Below are positions 53,901 to 60,003 of a stretch of 64,000 bases of DNA, in pieces. The DNA is taken from contig JABUFB010000004.1 of assembly GCA_013314775.1 (NCBI GenBank), positions 1 through 64,000 on the forward strand, read 5' to 3'. The notes under the pieces are model-generated. The model did no database searches. It was given only the letters and a program-made list of their open reading frames with translations, and was not told where the DNA came from. The stretch's first letter is position 1, and every line of letters starts with the position of its first letter. The translations under genes and the position numbers were made by a program. Source of the stretch: Armatimonadota bacterium (GTDB lineage Bacteria > Armatimonadota > Zipacnadia > Zipacnadales > JABUFB01).

Positions 53901-54748
53901 TCAGCCACCGGCACCGGGGCCGTGGTGAACCGGTGAGCTTCCGGGGTTATCTCAATGCGTGCGGTCTCGGTGTAGCCCGAACTCAGCTCATCTTCGGACC
54001 ACACGCGCCAGTACCAATCGCCTGGTTCCAGCGGGGCATCGGGAGTGTGGAAGTTCAGGGATGTGGTGACCTTCACAGTGGCGTTCTCGGGAAAGTCCGG
54101 GTCCCGCGAGTATTCCAGGCGCGAGGGCCGGGCCGTGCGCGACCAGTTGAACAGGGGCGGGTTCGCGGTGGACACCCGTGATGCCTCGGAGCGCCTGCCG
54201 GCGAACTCTTTGGTCTCGAGACGGATATTATCCAGCCAGACGGTCATCAAGGCTTGTGTATCGCCCTCGGCTCGCCCATACAGGTTGAGATGGCTCAGTT
54301 CCTTCCCCAGCGTGAGCACCCCGCCGTTCGGCGAGTTCAGCCCAGCCACCCGCACTTCCGCGGTTTTCCAATCCGAGTTGAACTTGTCGCTCCCGAACCA
54401 TTGCTTGCCCGTGGGGTCGAAGAACAGCAGGCCCAGATACGCGGCGCGCTTGCCCTCCTCGATCTCCTCCCGGTGGTCGAAACTCAGCACCAGGTTGCGC
54501 AGGAGCTTCATGGGCCGCCGGATGGTCACCGTGCAGTAGCGCGAAGCCCGCTTTGAAGTTATCTTCAGGCAATGCCCTGCGCCATTCGGACCAAAGGGGA
54601 CAATCTCGGCGGTGCAATCCTGGAATTGCAGGCCCTCGTAAGCTGCGAGGTCCGTCCCCTGCTCGAAGTCGTACTGGAAGACTGTTTCGGCGTGGAGCGG
54701 AACCGTGATAATCGTGAGCGCCCAGGCGGCGAGGATCAAGCTGAGCAC
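50915..54748 (-). CDS. Large secreted heparinase II/III-type lyase with C-terminal CBM-like domain
   Basis: A 1277-residue exported protein from GTG 54748, signal peptide MLSLILAAWALTIITVPLHA. Residues about 20-180 look like a carbohydrate-binding beta-sandwich (VFQYDFEQGTDLAAYEGL), then a DUF4962-like FnIII segment (GDWYWRVWSEDELSSGYTE). An alpha/alpha toroid (about 300-560; FNNHAWLNAFGLGEAGLALL) and the heparinase beta-sandwich (PFYAGHQHEDLNSFVLHAYG, TRAHNAILVNG) follow. The last 130 residues (SIIIEAETPASEG, WAEWEFEVPQEARYRLLIRG) resemble CBM35-type modules. Predicted to cleave a uronic-acid glycan outside the cell. It shares a strand with the URO-D gene 137 bp upstream. Confidence 0.75.
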   Translation of the reverse strand: MLSLILAAWALTIITVPLHAETVFQYDFEQGTDLAAYEGLQFQDCTAEIVPFGPNGAGHCLKITSKRASRYCTVTIRRPMKLLRNLVLSFDHREEIEEGKRAAYLGLLFFDPTGKQWFGSDKFNSDWKTAEVRVAGLNSPNGGVLTLGKELSHLNLYGRAEGDTQALMTVWLDNIRLETKEFAGRRSEASRVSTANPPLFNWSRTARPSRLEYSRDPDFPENATVKVTTSLNFHTPDAPLEPGDWYWRVWSEDELSSGYTETARIEITPEAHRFTTAPVPVAEIKARKRPWVVPVREVTDSERAQLVRQAENLHRQGVPDDPPPYAPGNPDWPTWIDWYGKVHGGITSGTGRRLQQIAEICAITGDPKVREMAREMVLKAASWDPEGGSAMSRGDIGAHHLLRGLVWCYDALHDSLSDADRERLRDIIVIRSEQFASRLNPFPGGGREFNNHAWLNAFGLGEAGLALLGEHPAAEEWAEYVRQLFIGRFLCALGYQGDNNEGISYWGYGLWFVIDYSDMMKRICGINLFEHPWLARTARFPMYCAPPGAWAVSFADTGIPNHGVRGPAQQSHVKNLALRTRDPYALWYSGAPGPVDNLDPKPPVDLPQSIHYRFIGWTIHNTTLVDGRDGVTLALRSGPFYAGHQHEDLNSFVLHAYGEKLAIDGGHYDWYGSPHFEGFSTLTRAHNAILVNGQDQGSRKLGADGKITGYFDSTACGYTEGTVADPDVYAGQVERWVRRALFIKPGYVVIQDQIEATEGPAQFDWLLHSVADISTDADAQSFSLESGRASLQGRFIQPAGLQLEVKKGYPVEPVDGYSTRPLPPERYVDEWTLTATPGEPRKSETFLTAMQVRRNEPGAVNAVFEPLQVTGGQGVLMREGEVAHAAAFRGQGETGELAAAGLSTDGNLLCASFGADGTITRAAAVDCTVLRHDNRGLVKASARCAGISVLKTPEGSLCEVSLSEPAGLELDTGQPGRVLVDGNVTNAAGGVLKVDLPAGDHTITWGDAPESVMSRPIGALVVGESRLAGYAQRRADGVAYYWWGPFSVLRDDRYALSFSPADEAAALSVVCDGRPLELTPHNGGASAELWLSSGPHFLTISARQPVQSLAVDPRGLGITDATMLPAEFRPAQGSIIIEAETPASEGAIKGKIMEKIGASGGLSHAVWDTDGQWAEWEFEVPQEARYRLLIRGAGEHDRVLRLLELDGKPLVSDGGVVRMRSTGGWCRVTDDWRYFLVNGPDGKPASIRLAPGKHRIRLERLGNSMNLDLFAWEPAQD

Positions 54749-54885
54749 GGGGCATCAACTCCAACTGAAGCGTTCCATTCCCTTTCGCTGTTCCACCGCC
54801 TGGACCCTGGCGGCCGGCGGAAACGACAGCGCGGCGGATGGCCTTTTCAGGCGCCGCCGCGCGTGGGTCGTCGGTGCTCACATCG

Positions 54886-56043
54886 CTACTCCTCGCCCGT
54901 CCACTTCCCCGGCGCCGGCCGTGCGATTTTCGTCTCGTCGTACTGCGGCTCTTTCATGCCCGCTTTGAATATCTCTCGCTTGCGTTTCAGGTACCACAAA
55001 TAGGCGTCGTAGGGCACATCCGCGGGTACGCGGTGGTCACAGAAGGGGATAAAGCCCCCCTCGTCCACCGTGGGCTTCAGGCGCATGAGTTCAGCATCGA
55101 TGCCATCAGCGCCGGTATAGAAGGCCATCTTGTCGAAGCCGCCGCAGAGCAGCAACTGCTTGCCGAACTGGGCGCGCATAGCCACCGGATCCGAACCGCC
55201 CCGCACTTCGATGGGGAACATGCAGTTGATGCCGCCGGCGAGGAACTGCGGAATGATCGGCACCACATTGCCGTCGCAGTCGGTCCAGTTTACGTCCACG
55301 CCGTGCATGTGGCAGATGTCAGTGATCCGCTTGTACCGGGGCACCACGTGCCTGTCGAAGAACGCCGGCGACAGGATCGGGCCGCTGTTGAAGCAGATGT
55401 CCTCCCAGCCGGCGCCGAAATCGCACTCCACCTCACTCAACACCTTCTCAATCACCGTGCAGCAGACCAAGCACAGCTGCTCGATGATGTCATCCAGCAG
55501 ATCCGGGTCGTCGTAGGACATGAGCCCGATGTTCTCGAATCCGATCCAGTTCCGCGGGACGCCGATCATGCTGCCGATGTTGATAGACACCGGGTGTTCG
55601 GCCTCATTGGCGCGCTTCACCGCGGCGTCCCAGTCGTCGCCCTGGGGCAGGCGGCGCGGGTCATTCGGGTCGAGACGCTCCTTGAAAAGCTCCCAGTCGT
55701 CCCGGTTCTTCAGGCCGAACTCCAGGTAATGCGGAATCGTGTGAATGACGCCCTTGCGCTCCTGCATGAGCGTGCGGTCGCCATTGCGGTAGACGATGTA
55801 GTCGTCAGTCTCCTCAACAATCTCCGTCTCGAAACCGGGGAGCAGGCCCACGTTGCACGGGAATCCGCCCCAGTTCTCGATACCGAAGTACTCATAGGCT
55901 TTCGCTTCATTGTCGATCTCGGGCGGCAGGCCCTGCTTGTGCCAGTTGGGCAGGGTCTCCGCCCAGTAGCCGAACTCGAAGAACGGAATGCGGTCCACTT
56001 TCTGGTAATGCATGACGCGATTGAAGCGCTGCCGGAGGGTCAA
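54886..56043 (-). CDS. URO-D-family protein (corrinoid methyltransferase type), third copy
   Basis: A 385-residue barrel. Start TTG 56043 (AAAGGCGG upstream) gives MTLRQRFNRVMHYQKVDRIP, a usual family start; ATG 56010 would lack it. Landmarks: FFEFGYWAETLPNWHKQGLP, VSINIGSMIGVPRNWIGFEN, GAGWEDICFNSGPILSPAFF and the C-terminal GGFDKMAFYTGADGIDAEL. The metal-site segment is TDCDGN, neither the HxCG of MtaA nor the HFHGRC of the 36.9 kb paralogue. It lies upstream of the large lyase on the same strand, so demethylation of a sugar released by that lyase is conceivable but unproven. Confidence 0.75.
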   Translation of the reverse strand: MTLRQRFNRVMHYQKVDRIPFFEFGYWAETLPNWHKQGLPPEIDNEAKAYEYFGIENWGGFPCNVGLLPGFETEIVEETDDYIVYRNGDRTLMQERKGVIHTIPHYLEFGLKNRDDWELFKERLDPNDPRRLPQGDDWDAAVKRANEAEHPVSINIGSMIGVPRNWIGFENIGLMSYDDPDLLDDIIEQLCLVCCTVIEKVLSEVECDFGAGWEDICFNSGPILSPAFFDRHVVPRYKRITDICHMHGVDVNWTDCDGNVVPIIPQFLAGGINCMFPIEVRGGSDPVAMRAQFGKQLLLCGGFDKMAFYTGADGIDAELMRLKPTVDEGGFIPFCDHRVPADVPYDAYLWYLKRKREIFKAGMKEPQYDETKIARPAPGKWTGEE

Positions 56044-56134
56044 GGTGAGTGCCGCCTTTCGTTGGAGTTTGCAGAGCCGCTGGTTCGACACGCATCGCGG
56101 AATGACCTTCCGGGGTGCGGGCACACACGACAAC

Positions 56135-56160
56135 GGGGAGCCCGGTGGTCCAGGCTCCCC
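56135..56160 (-). terminator. Terminator left over from the truncated pseudopilin gene
   Basis: GGGGAGCC (56135-56142) pairs with GGCTCCCC (56153-56160), 25 bp after the stop of the pseudopilin remnant, the same distance class as terminators behind the intact pseudopilins. Confidence 0.55.
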
Positions 56161-56185
56161 GCGAAGTGCGTGAGGCGCAAAGCGG

Positions 56186-56281
56186 CTAGTTGCAGTCCCA
56201 GTGGCTCGCGACGATGGCCTCGTTGTGCCGCATCCACTTGGCGTGGCCGTCCAGGAACCCCATGTTGCAGGTGACGCGAAT
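56186..56281 (-). pseudogene. C-terminal remnant of a pseudopilin gene
   Basis: On the minus strand the frame reads VTCNMGFLDGHAKWMRHNEA then ends SHWDCN and TAG 56186-56188. This is the H-X9-DG end of the same pseudopilin type found intact at 32476 and 59269. Upstream of VTC the homology stops and the sequence runs into the dual-OB gene (stop at 56303). The prepilin signal and body are missing and are not found on the other side of the 56.3-58.1 kb cassette. Confidence 0.75.
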
Positions 56282-56302
56282 GCAGCGGCGTACACGGGCC
56301 CC

Positions 56303-57037
56303 TCAACGGCGCAGACCCACCGTTCGCTGCATACTGGCTTCTTTGACGACCCAGTCTGGTACCGCGAACGCCGCCGCTACCAGTTTGTACAATGCCCCTT
56401 GGAACGGCTCTCCAAGGCTAACCGTCAGCACCAGAGCCTCATCGTCAGCGCATATCGGTCCGTTGGGGTACAACTGGTGCTCGCCGAACTCGTACTGTTG
56501 CCTCAGGTAGGTGCCTTCGAGACTTGGGTCGGTCACCGCGAAAACGTACACATGGCGCCCCATCTCGAAACGCATCCGCAGACGCGGCCGGTTGCGGAAC
56601 TCATTCCATTCCTTGATGAGAGTTGCCTTGGCTGGAGCGACCAATGCGAGCGACCACCTCAGATGCCGGCGGACCAGTTCGCTCTCGGATATCCGATCCC
56701 TTGAGCACCCGAAGATCGGGGTATTAGGGGCTGCGAGCTCGCGGGCGATGAGGCCAAGGTCATCGTCATCCGCTGGTCGAACCCTTTCCCACCAGTACTC
56801 ATCGTCGATCAGCCAGTTCTCAGGTTGGTGAGCATTCGGGCTCGCTTCCCTCAGGGGCGCCTCAACGACGTCTAGTACCTGAGGCTCACCCCCATCCTCG
56901 TACTTGTAGTCACACGGCATCAACTCACCGTGCTCGCGGGCGGAGACAGGCCTAACCCAACCGTTGCCATCGATCCGCAGTCCGGCGATGCAGCGTCCAT
57001 TGTGCTTCCTAGAATTCGCGAGACAGATCATCCGCAC
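56303..57037 (-). CDS. Dual-OB-fold domain protein
   Basis: A 244-residue protein starting at GTG 57037 (GGGGGG run upstream). It begins MRMICLANSRKHNGRCIAG and continues GNGWVRPVSAREHGELMPC, VLDVVEAPL, HQPENWLID, a pattern I recognise from memory as the dual OB-containing domain seen beside DUF488 genes in proposed nucleic-acid stress or defence loci. The second half (VYVFAVTDPSLEGTYLRQQY, ALVLTVSLGEPFQGALYKLV) would be the second OB fold. Last gene of a three-gene cassette, 13 bp after the second DUF488 gene. No catalytic motif is visible, so it probably binds nucleic acid or nucleotide. Confidence 0.65.
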   Translation of the reverse strand: MRMICLANSRKHNGRCIAGLRIDGNGWVRPVSAREHGELMPCDYKYEDGGEPQVLDVVEAPLREASPNAHQPENWLIDDEYWWERVRPADDDDLGLIARELAAPNTPIFGCSRDRISESELVRRHLRWSLALVAPAKATLIKEWNEFRNRPRLRMRFEMGRHVYVFAVTDPSLEGTYLRQQYEFGEHQLYPNGPICADDEALVLTVSLGEPFQGALYKLVAAAFAVPDWVVKEASMQRTVGLRR

Positions 57038-57050
57038 GCTGTCGCCCCCC

Positions 57051-57494
57051 CTATATGTGCCTGACCTGCAGGTCCCCCCAGCGCTCCGCGAGGTATTCGG
57101 CCACTAGCCTCCTGTGGCACTGTTCCGGTGCAGCCTCACTGCAGAGGAGGACTGATGGCTGGGCGAACTCAGCTCTGTCGATGACGTCCTCAATGTGGCG
57201 GTCTCGCATGAGCGCCACGAACTCCGCCTCGTATCGCGACCAGTCTTCCAGTTCACGGTACTCCCTCAGCATCTCCGCGGTCGGGGCGAACTTGGGTTCG
57301 TGCCGGTAGTCAGCGTCACAGATGGCTTTGAGAAAGTAGGCCAAGTCGTCTCGCTTTGTGAAGCCTGCGAGTTGAGACACATTGTTCAGACGCACATCGA
57401 TTAGCTGCTTTATCCCATGTTCCTTGAGAAGGCCGAAGAAGACAGACGCGCTCTTCTTCGCAAACCCAATCGTATAGAGGATCAATCCGGTCAC
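57051..57494 (-). CDS. DUF488-family protein (second of pair)
   Basis: A 147-residue DUF488 protein. N-terminal YTIGFAKKSASVFFGLL, then LIDVRLNNVSQLAGFTKRDD, and the C-terminal cysteine motif LLCSEAAPEQCHRRLVAEYL. The DVR and LxCxE...CHR motifs are the family signature and could hold a metal or form the active site. The biochemical activity of the family is not established to my knowledge. It begins five bases after the first DUF488 gene ends and is followed 13 bp later by the dual-OB gene. Related to but clearly diverged from its neighbour (GFAKKS versus GHSNHP). Confidence 0.85.
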   Translation of the reverse strand: MTGLILYTIGFAKKSASVFFGLLKEHGIKQLIDVRLNNVSQLAGFTKRDDLAYFLKAICDADYRHEPKFAPTAEMLREYRELEDWSRYEAEFVALMRDRHIEDVIDRAEFAQPSVLLCSEAAPEQCHRRLVAEYLAERWGDLQVRHI

Positions 57495-57499
57495 TCCGT

Positions 57500-58021
57500 T
57501 CAGAACAACGCGGGTTGCAGCCCACGTGCTCGTCGCATCTCAACCTGGGTTTCGGTCTCCACGTCTCCATTGCCCCTGATGTGCAGCACGTCCGCCCCGG
57601 CGTCCGTGAGCACCTTGCCGAGCAGCACGTGTCGATGGCAACGCACGGGGTCCTCTTCGCTGCACATGAGAGCTGTGACGGATCGCGTCGCCCTGGTACC
57701 GACCACCGCGATTGCCTCGCGGAAGAGGTCTGTGTCGGCAATCGTGCCATACTGAACGCGCCCGATCTCGTCGTAGTATTCCGGTCCATCGGGGAGTCCG
57801 CCTAGTGCGTTTCCTAGGTAAAGATAGCCGATGTCCGCAGTCTCCAGAGCGGTGCGCAGGGCAGTCCTATCAAAGTGCCTGCCCTGTTTCGAATAGGGTC
57901 GCGAACGGACGTCGATCACCAGACCGACAGAGTACCTCCGGAGCAGCCCAACGAACTTCTCAATCGGGTGGTTTGAGTGACCGATTGTGTAGACACGCGC
58001 GCGCTCACTAGCCCGCTCCAT
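57500..58021 (-). CDS. DUF488-family protein (first of pair)
   Basis: A 173-residue DUF488 protein. ATG 58021 is preceded by AGGAGAAGG; the frame runs to 58132 but that part contains the promoter. Motifs: VYTIGHSNHPIEKFVGLLRR, IDVRSRPYSKQGRHFD, LYLGNALGGLP, and the cysteine motif LMCSEEDPVRCHRHVLLGKV. First gene of the cassette DUF488-DUF488-dual OB, with its own near-consensus promoter. Base composition of the cassette looks slightly less GC-rich than the flanking genes, in keeping with transfer. Confidence 0.88.
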   Translation of the reverse strand: MERASERARVYTIGHSNHPIEKFVGLLRRYSVGLVIDVRSRPYSKQGRHFDRTALRTALETADIGYLYLGNALGGLPDGPEYYDEIGRVQYGTIADTDLFREAIAVVGTRATRSVTALMCSEEDPVRCHRHVLLGKVLTDAGADVLHIRGNGDVETETQVEMRRARGLQPALF

Positions 58022-58103
58022 CTCGCCTTCTCCTATCACTGTATCGGGGGGGATTCCTGCTACACTTCGGTGGCTCAAACAGTATCCCGTATTCCCACAC
58101 TTG

Positions 58104-58132
58104 ATCGTACCCTTAGCCATGAGGTGTGTCAA
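58104..58132 (-). promoter_or_regulatory. Promoter of the DUF488/dual-OB cassette
   Basis: Minus strand TTGACA (58132-58127), 17-bp spacer, TACGAT (58109-58104); leader about 76 nt. The -35 box starts 16 bp after the stop of the preceding DUF2156 gene, so the cassette is an independent unit. Confidence 0.65.
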
Positions 58133-58148
58133 CCCAACCTGCGGTTCG

Positions 58149-59057
58149 TTACCGCGCCGTCACCACGTACTTCTCCACCATCTTCACCGGGTGGTAGCTT
58201 TCCTTGGCCTTGCGCAGGCCGGGTTCACCCACATCCTGCTCGCGGTTGACGTACTCGAAGTCCTGCCATTCATGCTCCAAGAACTGCTGGTTGATTGCCT
58301 GGAACGCACCGTGCAGGTCAGGGCTGGCTTTCTCAATGTGGATGACCACGGTGGTGTCATTCAGCGGCTCTCCCAGCGCGAAAGCCTGGACTCTCCCTCT
58401 GACCATGAGACACCCGCCGGTGATCCCCAGTGCGTCGAGGTTGGAGAGCGCTTCTTTCACCGCCCGGGCTTCGGCGTGGAGGCTGGAGTAAAGGTCGCAG
58501 TGCTTCTCGTCGCACCACAGGTCCTGCAGGTCCTGACAGGCCTGCACGAGATCGGGGGTGATCCGGTGGTATTCCGGTTTGAACTTGCGGGTGAATTGTG
58601 TGATGTGGCGCACCTTGTCCTGGTAGCGCACTTCGGGCAGGTCCACCAGGTCCCGCACCCGGTACACGTAGTCCCAGTTGTCGCGGTCTGACTCTATGCT
58701 GAACTCATCCGCGGACAGCCCGAGCCGGGCTATCGCCGCCTCACCGATCCGCCAGAGTCGCGGGTTGTGCTCATGGTCGGCCATCCACTCCAGACAGGCG
58801 CGAACCTGGGCGGTTCCCGCGGCTTCGCCCAGCGGCGGCAACAGGAAGGAGTCTTCCGGGTCAGGCCGCAGGGCCAGGAGGCAGACGGCGCCCTCCAGTT
58901 CGGTCACCTGCAGACCGTACGGGTGCCTCCAGATGTACAGGTTGGTGAAGGTCAGTTCGGACGTCTCGGGCTGGAGTTCGTGCAGGAGCGCGTCGATGAT
59001 GGGCTTGTGCTCGATCTCCAGCGCCTCCATGTCTGGGAACGTAGGGAGCTCCTTCAA
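58149..59057 (-). CDS. DUF2156-family protein (LPG synthase C-terminal-like acyltransferase fold)
   Basis: A 302-residue cytoplasmic protein from TTG 59057 (GGGAGGA eight bases upstream). It matches the DUF2156 domain: SELTFTNLYIWRHPYGLQV, RDNWDYVYRVRDLVDLPEVR, YQDKVRHITQFTRKF, LGITGGCLMVRGRVQAFALG, VIHIEKASPDLHGAFQAINQ, ending FEYVNREQDVGEPGLRKAK. The fold is a tandem GNAT shared with phosphatidylglycerol lysyltransferase and FemX-like enzymes, which use aminoacyl-tRNA. The acceptor is unknown. Divergent from the pseudopilin at 59269. Confidence 0.85.
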   Translation of the reverse strand: MKELPTFPDMEALEIEHKPIIDALLHELQPETSELTFTNLYIWRHPYGLQVTELEGAVCLLALRPDPEDSFLLPPLGEAAGTAQVRACLEWMADHEHNPRLWRIGEAAIARLGLSADEFSIESDRDNWDYVYRVRDLVDLPEVRYQDKVRHITQFTRKFKPEYHRITPDLVQACQDLQDLWCDEKHCDLYSSLHAEARAVKEALSNLDALGITGGCLMVRGRVQAFALGEPLNDTTVVIHIEKASPDLHGAFQAINQQFLEHEWQDFEYVNREQDVGEPGLRKAKESYHPVKMVEKYVVTAR

Positions 59058-59177
59058 GGTCGGGTCCTCCCGGTGGAAGGGCTGAGATGGGCTTCAATAA
59101 GGAGCAGTTTCGACGGAGAACCAGCACATCCCTCCGAGAAAATCCATAACCAGGAAACATATTTGCAACTTTAGCGT

Positions 59178-59206
59178 TTGATAATGCGGAGCGTTGCATG
59201 TACAAT
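59178..59206 (+). promoter_or_regulatory. Promoter of the 59.3 kb pseudopilin
   Basis: TTGATA (59178-59183), 17-bp spacer, TACAAT (59201-59206); leader about 56 nt. Confidence 0.65.
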
Positions 59207-59268
59207 CGCGGTTCGCGCCCGGTAACCGGGTACGAGTGCTGCAGAAACCACACCAAGAGGTGGAACCC

Positions 59269-59913
59269 ATGGCGAAAAGGTCGGGCTTCACGCTTATCGA
59301 GTTGTTGGTCGTCATCGCGATCATCGCGATCCTCGCCGCAATCCTATTCCCTGTCTTCGCACGAGCCCGGGAGAAGGCGCGCCAGACCAGTTGTCTCAGC
59401 AATCTCAAGCAGTTGGGCCTTGCCGCGCAAATGTACGCCCAGGACTATGACGAGACCCTGCCGCGCTTGAACATCGGCCCCGGGCCGCTCACCTATACGC
59501 TGCCCAATGGCACCACGTACTCCGGCTACATGCTCTGGCACACCAGCATCTACCCGTACCTGAAGAACTACCAGATGCTTAGCTGCCCCAGTGACTCGGT
59601 GCGCTACGCCGGCAACTATACGGGCGGCGGCTCCTACGGTCTGAACTCGCTGAACAGCGGGCAGGCTCTGGGCTCCATCAACTACCCGGCGGAATCCATG
59701 TTCTTCGCCGAAGCCAATGGCGGCGACTCGTACAATCTCGACGGCGACACGGCGGGCGCGAATGACGAGATGCTGGCCGCGCCCAGGCACAATGACGGGC
59801 TGAACAACGCTTTCGTGGACGGCCACGCCAAGTGGATGAACGTGAAGAATATCCCGCCGTTCGGCACCAGCAGCCGTTACTGGTATGGGCCGTACACCGG
59901 CAATAACCCGTAA
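59269..59913 (+). CDS. Type II secretion/type IV pilin-like pseudopilin (H-X9-DG type)
   Basis: A 214-residue pseudopilin. Prepilin signal [20 protein letters not shown], then [20 protein letters not shown] and [14 protein letters not shown]-terminal [19 protein letters not shown] is the H-X9-DG motif. GAGGTG lies six bases before ATG 59269. A single gene with its own promoter and terminator; the closest relative in the window is the copy at 32476 rather than the one at 44815. Confidence 0.93.
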   Translation: MAKRSGFTLIELLVVIAIIAILAAILFPVFARAREKARQTSCLSNLKQLGLAAQMYAQDYDETLPRLNIGPGPLTYTLPNGTTYSGYMLWHTSIYPYLKNYQMLSCPSDSVRYAGNYTGGGSYGLNSLNSGQALGSINYPAESMFFAEANGGDSYNLDGDTAGANDEMLAAPRHNDGLNNAFVDGHAKWMNVKNIPPFGTSSRYWYGPYTGNNP

Positions 59914-59941
59914 CCAGCCGCTTTTTCTGCATAGCCACAAT

Positions 59942-59975
59942 ACACAGGGACCGCCCCCAAAGGCGGTCCCTGTGT
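59942..59975 (+). terminator. Terminator of the 59.3 kb pseudopilin
   Basis: ACACAGGGACCGCC (59942-59955) pairs perfectly with GGCGGTCCCTGTGT (59962-59975), then CGTTGCTTG. Located 28 bp after the stop codon. Confidence 0.85.
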
Positions 59976-60003
59976 CGTTGCTTGTTTGACTCACCGCGGC
60001 AGG

